A stretch of DNA of 64,000 bases from Mayamaea pseudoterrestris (Eukaryota; Bacillariophyta; Bacillariophyceae; Sellaphorales; Sellaphoraceae): NCBI GenBank assembly GCA_027923505.1, contig BROI01000040.1, positions 30,382 to 94,381 of the forward strand, read 5' to 3'. Every line of letters begins with the position of its first letter. The stretch's first letter is position 1. This document shows positions 33,742 through 45,069 of this stretch, one piece after another. Under the pieces are notes generated by a model, which was not told where the DNA came from, made no database searches, and saw only the letters and a list, made by a program, of their open reading frames with translations. A program made the translations under genes and the position numbers.

Positions 33742-34254
33742 CAACAAACAATTTTGTCGTTTAGCTTTATTCATATAGAATTTTTTCATTCATCATTTAC
33801 ATGCTCATGCTCGTGTGTGTGTATGTGATTTATTCATTGGCAACCATTGTAATCGCAGCTGCCACGCCGCAACGCTAGGTGCACGCGGCAGACGAATCGT
33901 CGACTCGTCCCTCCATTCGCCAATGAGTCGCAATGCAGTCCTTCGCGAGCAGAAACTGAACCATGGTGTGATGCATATACTCGTTCGTTCAAACATAGCG
34001 TGGGAGGTGGGCATGATGCAAAGAATGAATGAAATGAACGAACGGATCGTGCGAAACTGAGTCGCAGTATGACTAACGTTTGCTTGTCTAGGTATGAAAC
34101 GTCATAGCATCGTTTCGGTAATGATCAACTGACCGTTGCAAACGTTTCAAAATCGTGCCTCGACCATGACGATTTCGTCATTACGCATGCCATCAACGCT
34201 CAGTCGTCCACCATTCGTCTACTACTATACAATACTTATATTCTTCATTATAGT
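33742..34254. other. intergenic stretch, no supported gene
   Basis: Holds a GTGTGTGTATGTG stretch near 33813-33826 and a degenerate GAATGAATG run near 34020. No gene recognised. Confidence 0.4.
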
Positions 34255-35913
34255 ATGGAGCTGTTCGAACCATCGATGGATTCCAATCGATTCAGCAGCC
34301 GCACTCGCCGTTCGTTGTCGGTTTCGCCTCGTTCCGCTTCCACGAGAAGATTCACATGGACCAGTCTGCTACTTTCGTTCGGTCTCGCAACCACCGCCAC
34401 GTTTTTCGCCGTCCAGCTAAATGCCGGCACTGAACGCAATTTGCATGTTTTGCAGTCTCATTTATTGCGCGAGTCGACCCTGTCGCATCATGGAAAAAGG
34501 AGGAGAGTAACGACGAGTGACGAACCAGCAAGTCGCACGGATCGAAACAGCAACGTGACAATCAATGCAACGACAGAGATACGCAATGGATCCATCTACA
34601 GCAACAATCGTTACTACTACAATTACCATGGCCCTTCATTGGATTCGTCCACTCCATTCTCCTGGCGTGACTCGCGCAACATTCCAAATTGGCTCAAGCG
34701 TTACATTAAATGGCACAATGCAACAAAATCATCATTGACGCCAGCCAACAATGACAATTCCTCCACCAAGTACTTGATATTGCGCTGTCTACGCGAATTC
34801 GATCCAAAGTGCGGCGGCGCGTCCGATCGCTTGCAGCTACTTCCCTTTGCTCTCCTGGTGGCGCATCAAAGCAAGCGCCTGCTGCTCATTCAGTGGACGC
34901 GGCCACATGCTTTGGAGCATTATTTGCAGCCCCACTTGATCAATTGGACCGTGCCGCAGTGGATGCACGTTCCATACACAAAGTCGACGCTACAAAACAC
35001 GAACCAAGTGTTGCAACTACTCGACGCCAACCATTCGCTGTCACGCAAGATTTTTGTCGACGTAAGGCACCAGTCGCACGACTACGGCATGAGCTACTAC
35101 GATGGACATGCCAATGCGAGTGGTGAATTGATGTTTCTGCAAGTGTATCGCTCCATCTGGCAAGCAACCTTTCGTCCGTCGCGGGCGGTGCGCAACAATA
35201 TACTGCAGCACGAGCTGCTGCGGAAGCCACCATTGCCAATCAACGCGACTTTGTCACAACAACAACAACCACCGCAAGACTACGTTTCACTGCACATTCG
35301 CACCCTCTACGCTCGCAACAAGAGTGCGCACGTTGACATGATACATGACGCCGTGCACTGCGCCTACGAAATGGCCTACAATCAAAGTATGATGATGTCG
35401 CAAAACAACAACAATCAACAAATGCAAGGAAACAATGCCAGCACGCTTGCCTCGGCCGTCTTTATATCCACCGACAGCTTGGCCAGCACCAAACTGGCAG
35501 TGGACTATGCGCAGCAGTATTTTGACAAGGTGTCGAGTCGACTCGGTGATGGCGGTGAACGCAATGACAACAGCAGCGAAAGCAATGGCACTAGCAACCA
35601 TCCACTGCACTTGGATCGCGGCTTGGACTTTTTGAACGTTCCGTCGGGGCACAATTCGTCGTCAGCAGCTGCATATTGGAACGAACATCCTGCGTCCGCC
35701 TTTTCCAGCGTGTTTGAAGATTTGTATTTGCTTGCCGGTGGCGCTTGTCACGTGTATGGTTTGGGCGGCTATGGGCGTTGGGCAGCCAGTTTGAGTGACA
35801 ATGCTTCGTGCGTCTACAATCACGCCAATCGCAAACGCAAGTGCTCGACACCGCAAGAGCTGCATGTGAACAAGGAAACGACTAGTAGTGGTAGTGCGCT
35901 TGCAGATGCTTGA
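34255..35913 (+). CDS. type II membrane glycosyltransferase-like protein (O-fucosyltransferase-like)
   Basis: A 552-residue protein with a basic N-terminus and one transmembrane anchor (~34-55, WTSLLLSFGLATTATFFAV), then a stem and a luminal domain. The domain contains LRCLREFDPKCGGASDRLQL, LLLIQWTRPHALEHYLQP and a DYVSLHIRT strand. These resemble the GGxxDRL and HxR motifs of fucosyltransferase-fold (GT23/GT65/GT68-like) enzymes, where the Arg contacts GDP-fucose. Many Asn-X-Ser/Thr sequons sit in the luminal part. A Ser/Asn-rich insertion lies before the C-terminal third, which has GGACHVYGLGGYGRWA. Golgi location and nucleotide-sugar transfer are inferred; donor and acceptor cannot be read from sequence. 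The ATG at 34255 is the first in frame before the anchor. Confidence 0.65.
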   Translation: MELFEPSMDSNRFSSRTRRSLSVSPRSASTRRFTWTSLLLSFGLATTATFFAVQLNAGTERNLHVLQSHLLRESTLSHHGKRRRVTTSDEPASRTDRNSNVTINATTEIRNGSIYSNNRYYYNYHGPSLDSSTPFSWRDSRNIPNWLKRYIKWHNATKSSLTPANNDNSSTKYLILRCLREFDPKCGGASDRLQLLPFALLVAHQSKRLLLIQWTRPHALEHYLQPHLINWTVPQWMHVPYTKSTLQNTNQVLQLLDANHSLSRKIFVDVRHQSHDYGMSYYDGHANASGELMFLQVYRSIWQATFRPSRAVRNNILQHELLRKPPLPINATLSQQQQPPQDYVSLHIRTLYARNKSAHVDMIHDAVHCAYEMAYNQSMMMSQNNNNQQMQGNNASTLASAVFISTDSLASTKLAVDYAQQYFDKVSSRLGDGGERNDNSSESNGTSNHPLHLDRGLDFLNVPSGHNSSSAAAYWNEHPASAFSSVFEDLYLLAGGACHVYGLGGYGRWAASLSDNASCVYNHANRKRKCSTPQELHVNKETTSSGSALADA

Positions 35914-36164
35914 AAATTGAGCATTGTCACAACGTTTCTACTTGAAGTTCGAAATGAAACACTGCTTATAAACTAACTAGCTTTTAAAGTCATTAATATA
36001 TACAGTGATTTGTAAACACTACTTTTCACTCACAACCTGACAAAATCTACTCGTATCATTCCAAAGAATTCCATGTAATCCCCATCCTACTGCTGGATGC
36101 GTCACCAGAGGACAGTATCAGAAACATTTGCAATGCTTTGAACAGATAATGGTTCCGTATTTGT

Positions 36165-38670
36165 ATTGGTGTCACAGCGTCTGCGGGCTGAGACTGGTGA
36201 CAAGTTGTCACCAAATACATTGCCATCCCCTGAGACACCAGCCAAGACTACCATCTTGTAGCACAGCCTGAATAATGATGTTGGCACCATTCTGTTGTAT
36301 TTTGGGCACCTACAGGGCTTGCTGTAGGGGCGTTTAAATGTCATGGCATCTGCGGGCTGAGACTGGTGACAAGTTGTCACCAAATACATTGCCATCCCCT
36401 GAGACACCAGCCAAGCCTACCATCTTGTAGCGCAGCTTGACCAATGATGTTGGCACCATTCTGGTGTATGTTGGGCACCTACAGTGCTTGCTGTAGGGGC
36501 GGATGAATGTCATGGCATCTGCGGGCTGAGACTGGTGACAAGTTGTCATAAAAAACATTGCCATCCACTGAGACACCAGCCAAGCCTACCATCTTGTAGC
36601 GCAGCCTGAATAATGATGTTGGCACCATTCTGGTGTATTTTGGGCACCTACAGGGCTTGCTGTAGGGGCATTGGAAAGTCACAGCATCTGCAGGCTGAGA
36701 CTGGTGACAAGTTGTCACCAAATACATTGCCATCCCATGAGACACCCGCCAAGCCTACCATCTTGTAGCACAGCCTGAATAATGATGTTGGCACCATTCT
36801 GGCGTATTGTGGGCACCTACAGGGCTTGCTGTAGGGGCGTTTGAATGTCACGGCATCTGCGGGCTGAGACTGGTGACAAGTTGTCACCAAATACATTGCC
36901 ATCCCCTGAGACACCCGTCAAGCCTACCATGTTGTAGCGCAGCCTGAATAATGATGGTGGCACCATTCTGGTGTATTGTGGGTACCTACAGGGCTTGCTG
37001 TAGGGGCATTTGAATGTCACGGCATCTGCGGGCTGAGACTGGTGACAAGTTGTCACCAAAAACATTGCTATCCCCTGAGACACCAGGCAAGCCTACCATC
37101 TTGCAGCGCAGCCTGAATAATGATGTTGGCACCATTCTGGTGCTTTTTGGGCACCTACAGGGCTTGCTGTAGGGGCATTGGAATGTCACAGCATCTGCGG
37201 GCTGAGACTGGTGACAAGTTGTCACCAAATACATTGCCATCCCCTGAGACACCAGCCAAGCCTATCATCTTGTAGCGCAGCCTGAATAATGATGTTGGCA
37301 CCATTCTGGTGTACTGTGGGCACCTACAGGGCTTGTTGTAGGGGCGTTTGAATGTCATAGCATCTGCGGGCTGAGACTGGTGACAAGTTGTCACCAAATA
37401 CATTGCCATCCCCTGAGACACCCGTCAAGCCTACCATGTTGTAGCGCAGCCTGAAAAATGTTGGTGGTGGTGGCACCATTCTGTGTATTGTGGGTACCTA
37501 CAGGGCTTGCTGTAGGGGCGTTTGAATGTCACGGCATCTGCGGGCTGAGACTGGTGACAAGTTGTCACCAAATACATTGCCATCCCCTGATACACCAGCC
37601 AAGACTACCATGTTGTAGCGCAGCCTGAATAATGATGGTGGCACCATTCTGGTGCATTGTGGGCCCCTACAGGGCTTGCAGTAGGGGCGTTTGAATGTCA
37701 TGGCATCTGCAGGCTGAGGCTGGTGACAAGTTGTCACCAAATACAGTGCCATCCCCTGAGACACCAGCCAAGCCTACCATCTTGTAGATCAGCCTGAATA
37801 AGGATGTTGGCACCATTCTGGTGTTTTTTGGGCACCTACAGGGCTTGCTGTAGGGGCGTTTGAATGTCACAGCATCTGCGGGCTGAGACTGGTGACAAGT
37901 TGTCACCAAATACATTGCCATCTCCTGAGAAACCAGCCAAGCCTACCATCTTGTAGTGCAGCCTGACAAATGATGTTGGCACCATTCTGGTGTATGTTGG
38001 GCACCTACAGGGCTTGCTGTAGGGGTGTTTGAATGTCACGGCATCTGCGGGCTGGGACTGGTGACAAGTTGTCACCAAATACATTGCCATCCCCTGAGAC
38101 AGCAGCCAAGCATACCTTCTTGTAACGCAGCCTGAATAAGGATGTTGGCACCATTCTCGTGCATTTTGGGCACCTACAGGGCTTGCTGTAGGGGCATTTA
38201 AATATCACGGCATCTGCGGGCTGAGACTGGTGACAAGTTGTCACCAAATACATTGCCATCTCCTGAGAGACCAGCCAAGCCAACCATCTTGTAGCGCAGT
38301 CTGAATAATGATGTTGGCACCATTCTGGTGTATTTTGGGCACCTACAGGGCTTGCTGTAGGGGTGTTTGAATGTCACGGCATCTGCAGGCTGAGAATGGT
38401 GACAAGTTGTCACCAAATACATTGCCATCCCCTGAGATACCAGCCAAGCCTACCATCTTGTAGCGCAGCCTGAATAATGATGTTGGCACCATTCTGGCGT
38501 ATTTTGGGCACCTACAGGGCTTGCTGTAGGGGCGTTTGAATGTCACAGCATCTGCAGGCTGAGACTGGTGACAAGTTGTCACCAAAAACATTGCCATCCC
38601 CTGAGACACCAGCCAAGCCTACCATCTTGTAGCGCAGCCTGAATAATGATGTTGGCACCATTCTGGTGTA
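36165..38670. repeat. 169-bp satellite array, 15 copies
   Basis: The palindrome GGTGACAAGTTGTCACC marks each unit and recurs from 36196 to 38567 in 15 copies. Thirteen of the 14 intervals are exactly 169 bases and one, near 37450-37480, is 174 owing to a short GGT-type expansion. Copies differ by scattered substitutions only. Each unit contains two inverted repeats: the 8+8 palindrome with a 1-base centre, and CCTACAG-(6)-CTGTAGG. Open frames of about 88 codons appear on the minus strand in most units, but 169 is not a multiple of three and the protein has no family features. The first unit is truncated at its left side. Role unknown; centromeric or other heterochromatic function is possible. 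Confidence 0.97.
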
Positions 38671-41600
38671 CGTCAACAATGATGGTTTGTATAGCCAAAA
38701 AGGGTGCACCGCTGGCACATTCAACATTCAGTGAATGTGCAGAGTCTCATGTCAAAGGGATGGGTTTTACACCAAGGTGACAAGCCTTTGCGCTCTAATC
38801 ACTTAAATAATGTATGTTTTTTGTATTCCAGAGCTGGCAGGCCATTCTGGCATTATGAAGTGCCACTTGAGGTGCACTGCTAGCAGATTCAACAAGTTGC
38901 TGGATCTGCCGAGTCTCACCATGACATACATGGTGGTGGAGACTGGATTGGGTGGGTGCAACTGACCTAAGCATTGGCCCATCATGACATTAAACATGAA
39001 GTGAAATGGATTGGAGGGCTCAACTGGCAACAATGATGGTTTGTATAGCCAAAAAGGGTGCACCGCTGGCACATTCAACCATTCATTGAATGTGCAAAGT
39101 CTCATGGTAAAGAAAAGGGTTCCACAGCCAAGGTGTCATTCCGTTGTGTCCTAATCATTTTTTAACCACAATGTTCTTTGTATTTTAGAATTGGCAGGCC
39201 ATTCTGGCAGTATGAAGTGTTACTTGAGGTGCACTGCTAGCAGATTCAACAAGTTGCCGGATCTGCCGAGTCTCACCATGACATACATGGTGGTGGAGAC
39301 TGGAATGGGTGGGTGCAACTGACCTAAGCATTGGCCCATCATGACACCAAACATGAATTGAAATGGATTGGAGGGCTCAATTGGCAACAATGATTGTTTG
39401 TGTAGCCAATAAGGGTGCACCGCTGGCACATTCAACCATTCATTGAATGTGCGGAGTCTCATGGCAAAGGGATGGGTTTCACACCCAAGGTGACAAGCCT
39501 TTGCGCTCTAATCACTAAAAAATGTATGTTTTTGTATTCCAGAACTGGCAGGCCATTCTGGCAGTATGAAGCGCCACTTGAGGTGCACTGCTAGCAGATT
39601 CAACAAGTTGCTGGATCTGCCGAGTCTCACCATGACATACATGGTGGTGGAGACTGGAATGGGTGGGTGCAACTGACCTAAGCGCATTGGCCCATCATGA
39701 CACCAAACATGCATTGAAATGGATTGAAGGGCTCAACTGGCAACAATGATGGTTTGTATAGCCAAAAAGGGTGCACCGCTGGCACATTCAACCATTCATT
39801 GAATGTGCGGAGTCTCATGTCAAAGAAAAGGGTTTCACACCCAAGGTGACAAGTCTTTGCGCTCTAATCACTTAAAAAATGTTTGTTTTTTGTATTCCAG
39901 AACTGGCAGGCCATTCTAGCAGTATGAAGTGCCACTTGAGGTGCACTGCTAGCAGATCCAACAAGTTCCTGGATCTGCCGAGTCTCACCACGACATACAT
40001 GGTGGTGGAGACTGGAATGGGTGGGTGCAACTGACCTAAGCATTGGCCCATCATGACACCAAACATGAATTGAAATGGATTGGAGGGCTCAACTGGCAAC
40101 AATGATGGTTTGTATAGCCAAAAAAGGTGCACTGCTGGCACATTCAACCATTCATTGAATGTGCGGAGTCTCTGGCAAAGGGATGGGTTTCACACCCAAG
40201 GTGACAAGCCTTTGCGCTCTAATCACTTACAAAATGTATGTTTTTTGTATTCCAGAACTGGCAGGCCATTCTGGCAGTATGAAGTGCCACTTGAGGTGCA
40301 CTGCTAGCAGATTCAACAAGTTGCTGGATCCGCCTAGTCTCACCATGACATACATGGTGGTGGAGACTGGAATGGGTGGGTGCATCTGACCTAAGCATTG
40401 GCCCATCATGACACCAAACATGAATTGAAATGGATTGGAGGGCTCAACTGGCAGCAATGATGGTTTGTATAGCCAAAAAGGGTGCACTGCTGGCACATTC
40501 AACCATTCATTGAATGTGCGGAGTCTCATGGCAAAGGGATGGGTTTCACACCCAAGGTGACAAGCCTTTGCGCTCTAATCAATTAAAAAATGTATGTGTT
40601 TTGTATTCCAGAACTGGCAGGCCATTCTGGCAGTATGAAGTGCCACTTGAGGTGCACTGCTAGCAGATTCAACAAGTTGCTGGATCCGCCGAGTCTCACC
40701 ACGACATACATGGTGGTGGAGACTGGAATGGGTGGGTGCATCTGACCTAAGCATTGGCCCATCATGACACCAAACATGAATTGAAATGGATTGGATGTTT
40801 CAACAGGCAACACAGATGGTTTCTGTAGCCAAAAAGGGTGCACCGCTGGCACATTCAACCATTCATTGAATGTGCGGAGTCTCATGTCAAAGAAAAGGGT
40901 TTCACACCCAGGGTGACAAGCCTTTGCGCTCTAAACACTTAAAAATGTATGTTTTTTTGTATTCCAGAACTGGCAGGCCATTCTGGCAGTATGAAGCGCC
41001 ACTTGAGGTGCACTGCTAGCAGATTCAACAAGTTGCTGGATCTGCCGAGTCTCACCATGACATACATGGTGGTGGAGACTGGATTGGGTGGGTGCAACTG
41101 ACCTAAGCATTGGCCCATCATGACATTAAACATGAAGTGAAATGGATTGGAGGGCTCAACTGGCAACAATGATGGTTTGTATAGCCAAAAAGGGTGCACC
41201 GCTGGCACATTCAACCATTCATTGAATGTGCAAAGTCTCATGGTAAAGAAAAGGGTTCCACAGCCAAGGTGTCATTCCGTTGTGTCCTAATCATTTTTTA
41301 ACCACAATGTTCTTTGTATTTTAGAATTGGCAGGCCATTCTGGCAGTATGAAGTGTTACTTGAGGTGCACTGCTAGCAGATTCAACAAGTTGCCGGATCT
41401 GCCGAGTCTCACCATGACATACATGGTGGTGGAGACTGGAATGGGTGGGTGCAACTGACCTAAGCATTGGCCCATCATGACACCAAACATGAATTGAAAT
41501 GGATTGGAGGGCTCAATTGGCAACAATGATTGTTTGTGTAGCCAATAAGGGTGCACCGCTGGCACATTCAACCATTCATTGAATGTGCGGAGTCTCATGG

Positions 41601-41773
41601 CAAAGGGATGGGTTTCACACCCAAGGTGACAAGCCTTTGCGCTCTAATCACTTAAAAAATGTATGTTTTTTGTATTCCAGAACTGGCAGGCTATTCTGGC
41701 AGTATGAAGTGCCACTTGAGGTGCACTGCTAGCAGATTCAACAAGTTGCTGGATCTGTCGAGTCTCACCACGG
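38671..41773. repeat. ~356-bp satellite array, 9 copies, with higher-order structure
   Basis: The marker TGGCAGGCCATTCT recurs nine times with its unit starting at 38834, 39191, 39545, 39903, 40258, 40614, 40970, 41327 and 41683 (intervals 354-358). Copies 1-2 share private variants with copies 7-8 exactly 2136 bases later (for example GAAGTGTTACTTG and the GTTCCACAGCC block), so a six-monomer higher-order repeat is starting its second round. The array begins in mid-unit directly after the 169-bp array and ends in mid-unit at about 41773. On the plus strand each unit carries a TTTTTGTATTCCAG run like a splice acceptor. On the minus strand each full unit has a frame of up to 100 codons. Neither is good evidence of coding. 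Confidence 0.96.
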
Positions 41774-42071
41774 AAAGACAGCTACCGTTTATACATAGCA
41801 ACAACAAAGAAAAAAAGAAAGGTGAAGGCATGCGAAATGGCGACGTTGCTTGCGAAAACGGAGTACAGTATCTACATACACACGACTGCGTTTCTCCGAG
41901 AGGGCTATTGTTTGACACGTTTTCATTGCCGTGAAACACGCCATTTGCGGTGCGACAGTGACAGTCAGCGTCCCTTCCTTCCACCATGGAACGGCGCGAT
42001 CATCACAAGCAAAGCATCACATCGTAAACTCCTTCACTGAGTTTCACTAAACACCTGTATATAGGAGAATC

Positions 42072-44087
42072 ATGAATGACGAGGAAGTAAATAACGAGGA
42101 ACATACGGACCATTCGAGCTTGACGCAAAGCGAATCGTCGCTCTCCGCGAACGACGAGTCTCGCGCTGCTCATGACGCCATTACTCCAGCATCGGAGGAA
42201 GAAGAAGACGAAACGCCTGCAGCAGCGCATGACGACGACGACGACGAACACAATATCGCTTACCCTTCGAACGCAAGCGGCAAGAAGAAGGCGAGTGACT
42301 TTAACGAGCATGTGATTGAATCCAGCTGGGAAGAATGCAAGGATTTGTCACGGCGCAAAGCGAGCGATCATGATGATGCAGCTGCACCTTTCACTGCACC
42401 ATCGACGTCAATGAGCATGGACAAGCAGCCGTTTCTAAATGCTGCTCCTTCTACGTCCACGAATCGATTCGAATTAAGCAGAGATACTCATCCCATGGTA
42501 TCAGCAATCACAACTGCAACAACACCAGGCGCTCGTCGCGTCTACCCCAGCAGCCACTACGATAACGAAAACAACGCCATTCACCGCGAGGCCGCCGAAC
42601 CCAGTGAGGAGTTTGAATACGACGAGACGCTGGTCCACGCGGGCGTGCCGGCTACCGACCAAACTATTCCGGAGCAGCCCGTGCTGGTGGGCATGGTGGT
42701 CGACACGAGCGCCACGAGCGAGCAGTTTCCGGCGCTCGACGCCACGCCCGTGCAGGGCATGTACATTCAACGCAAGCGGTGCCTGTGGCTGTCGACCGTA
42801 TTGATGGTGCTGCTGCTCTGCGTCGTGATTGGATTGTCGGTTGGATTGACAATGACGCGTCACGCAAGCTCCTCGGAGGCTGCACCACCAGCATCTTCGT
42901 CCTTTCAACTACCGCCCACCATTTCCCGGCTCGTACTCACTTTGCCGTCAACTACCATTGAGATTCTGCGTAGCGAACTCCCTGTTGACAGTCGCGCAAA
43001 CTCCAACTGGTACAAGTTGACCAACGTTTGGGCCAATGATACTTTCACGCCGGTTACGCCGCAGGGCAAGGCGTGGCAGTGGCTGATTCGCGATCCCAGT
43101 CGCCAATTTTCTCGTTCACTCGAGGACGTGACACTGCGCTTTGTATTGGCCACCTTTTACTATAGCACGAATGGACCGCAGTGGATCAATAGCACCAACT
43201 GGCTCGGCACAAAACACGTGTGCCATTGGTACACGGACGACTTTCGGTTCTACGACGCGGCGCGCTTTGACAGTGCGGCGGCGTCGTGTCTCGTGAATGG
43301 ATACACGCAACTGTCACTGCAGAGCAACAATTTGAATGGCACCGTTCCCGAGGAGTTTTGCATGCTGTCCAGTTTGGAGTTTTTGAAACTGTCGGGTAAT
43401 GCTCTTCGTGGAACCTTATCGGCCGCCATGTGGGAAAGTTGGGCCAACTTGCGATCGATTCTCTTGTATGACAATCAGTTTTCCGGCACGTTTCCAAGCA
43501 CGGTGGGTCGTTTGACGGAGGTTGGCTGGTTTTGGGTGCAGTCCAATCGATTCTCCGGTAGTCTGCCGTCGGAAATGGGAAACATGCAGAGTCTCAGCCA
43601 AGTTGACTTGGACGACAATATGTTGAGCAGCACATTGCCATCACAACTCGGACGACTTTTCAACGTGCAAGAGTTTTCAGCCTACAACAATCGACTGACG
43701 GGACCAGTGCCGACGGAACTGTTTAATCCGCAGGCATTGTCCGTGTTGGACCTTGCGTCGAATCGATTGTCCGGCACACTTGCCAGCGAAATTGGCCAGT
43801 TGACGAAACTAAACTACTTGTCGTTGAACGATAACGTTTTGAAAGGATCCATGCCGACGCAATTGGGCGAGTTGACTACCTTGTTTGGCATGGACTTTTC
43901 CAACAATACGCGATTGACGGGGTCGATTCCGGACGAACTGAGTGAGCTTGTGCGGCTGGCGAGTCTGCAAATGTTTGGCACGAACATTTCGGGTCGCATT
44001 CCTAGCAGTGTCTGCGAAGCCAGCAATGGAAACATTGCCATTGACTGCAATCTCGTTCAATGTGACTGCAACTGCACCTGCATTTAA
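42072..44087 (+). CDS. leucine-rich-repeat single-pass membrane protein (copy 1)
   Basis: A 671-residue type II protein. An acidic, Ser-rich cytoplasmic tail of ~235 residues ends with conserved blocks (RRVYPSSHY, EFEYDETLVHAGVP, ATPVQGMYIQRKRCLW). A transmembrane helix spans ~237-261. The ectodomain opens with a cap in which TPQGKAWQWLIRD, LATFYYSTNGPQW and NWLG...CHWY are the pattern preceding LRRs in diatom proteins. About ten plant-type repeats follow (LSLQSNNLNGTVPEEF, LSGTLASEIGQL and similar). It closes with a Cys cluster ending CDCNCTCI. Such proteins are expanded in diatoms and may sense or bind at the cell surface. No kinase domain is present. The paralogue at 45070-47091 lies in tandem about 1 kb downstream. 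Confidence 0.9.
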   Translation: MNDEEVNNEEHTDHSSLTQSESSLSANDESRAAHDAITPASEEEEDETPAAAHDDDDDEHNIAYPSNASGKKKASDFNEHVIESSWEECKDLSRRKASDHDDAAAPFTAPSTSMSMDKQPFLNAAPSTSTNRFELSRDTHPMVSAITTATTPGARRVYPSSHYDNENNAIHREAAEPSEEFEYDETLVHAGVPATDQTIPEQPVLVGMVVDTSATSEQFPALDATPVQGMYIQRKRCLWLSTVLMVLLLCVVIGLSVGLTMTRHASSSEAAPPASSSFQLPPTISRLVLTLPSTTIEILRSELPVDSRANSNWYKLTNVWANDTFTPVTPQGKAWQWLIRDPSRQFSRSLEDVTLRFVLATFYYSTNGPQWINSTNWLGTKHVCHWYTDDFRFYDAARFDSAAASCLVNGYTQLSLQSNNLNGTVPEEFCMLSSLEFLKLSGNALRGTLSAAMWESWANLRSILLYDNQFSGTFPSTVGRLTEVGWFWVQSNRFSGSLPSEMGNMQSLSQVDLDDNMLSSTLPSQLGRLFNVQEFSAYNNRLTGPVPTELFNPQALSVLDLASNRLSGTLASEIGQLTKLNYLSLNDNVLKGSMPTQLGELTTLFGMDFSNNTRLTGSIPDELSELVRLASLQMFGTNISGRIPSSVCEASNGNIAIDCNLVQCDCNCTCI

Positions 44088-45069
44088 GTTTGGACAAGCT
44101 TTTGGAAGGCCGGCATTCAACTGCGTTTGGAGATGCTAGGTGCTCGAGGCAACGGCAGCTTTGGCGGCTTTGACAGTCAAGGAAACTCTCGCGAAGATGA
44201 CGCGACGCCATTTAAACGCCAGCGCATATTGCCACCTTGAAAACCTCGCAAGTCGAAGCGCTGATTGTTGCTCCAACTGCAACGTGCATCCATCAAAAGG
44301 GTGGCTGCAACCCATTGGCTGCGAATGGTGGCCTTTTTTCGCCATGAACTCTGCCACTGACACTGCTAGACGTTCGACGAGGCAATGCCGCTCCGTGTAC
44401 AAATACAACTGGATAAGTTGGCGACGTTTCTCGTCTTTTGCTTGCGACAACCAAGTGCAACGGTCGTCTCGTTTTTTCGATGCGTGAGCAACGAGTGCTC
44501 GGCTCGTTTGACCAGCGGTGGCGCATGCTTTTATCATGAAGAAACGCACAAGCTACTTTTAAAATCACCATTAAGACTACTTGTCGCAGCATTGTATCGG
44601 AAATTGGGCAGAGAGTATGCGTGACGAATCGTTCGAAACACCAGCGCAGTTGCCAGCTTGACGAGGGAGGCAAATGAAACAGCAGCAGCCACCGCATTGT
44701 TCCTGGAGCTTTCATTGTAAATTAACATACTACAAATGCTTTCTTGTTGTCAATGTCTATCATTGTATCATCTCATTTGTTGCATGGATTGTAAATTTGT
44801 CAAAGTATTTGTGCTTGCAAAACGGCTGCTGCGCGCATGATTGAAGGGCAATAGTGCATCGTTGATCCTATTGGCTGAAAGACTTCTTTGGACATATTAA
44901 TCGTGCCAAAATAGCATTGCCCTGTCGTCATTTTGATCAACGTCAGCCAATCAGTGACTCGTATTCACGTGCCTGCAAATTGCATCTGTGACTCGCGCAT
45001 CGCGCCGTCACGGAAACAATTCCACCTTCTGCACAGCAACTGCAACTCTGCAAGTATTCATTTCCCAAC
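44088..45069. other. intergenic region between the two LRR paralogues
   Basis: About 980 bases. Minus-strand frames of 137 and 140 codons overlap each other here in different frames and lack any recognisable domain, so neither is called. No LRR remnant was seen. Confidence 0.4.

Noticed and set aside
36165-41773. CRISPR array
   Set aside because: The units are full-length satellites of 169 and ~356 bases without unique spacers, in a eukaryotic context.
36165-41773. Protein-coding tandem gene family
   Set aside because: Unit lengths are not multiples of three, frames change between neighbouring units, and the translations show no domain.
44136-44715. Two overlapping minus-strand frames of 137 and 140 codons between the LRR genes
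   Set aside because: They overlap in different frames and neither has a recognisable domain or signal.
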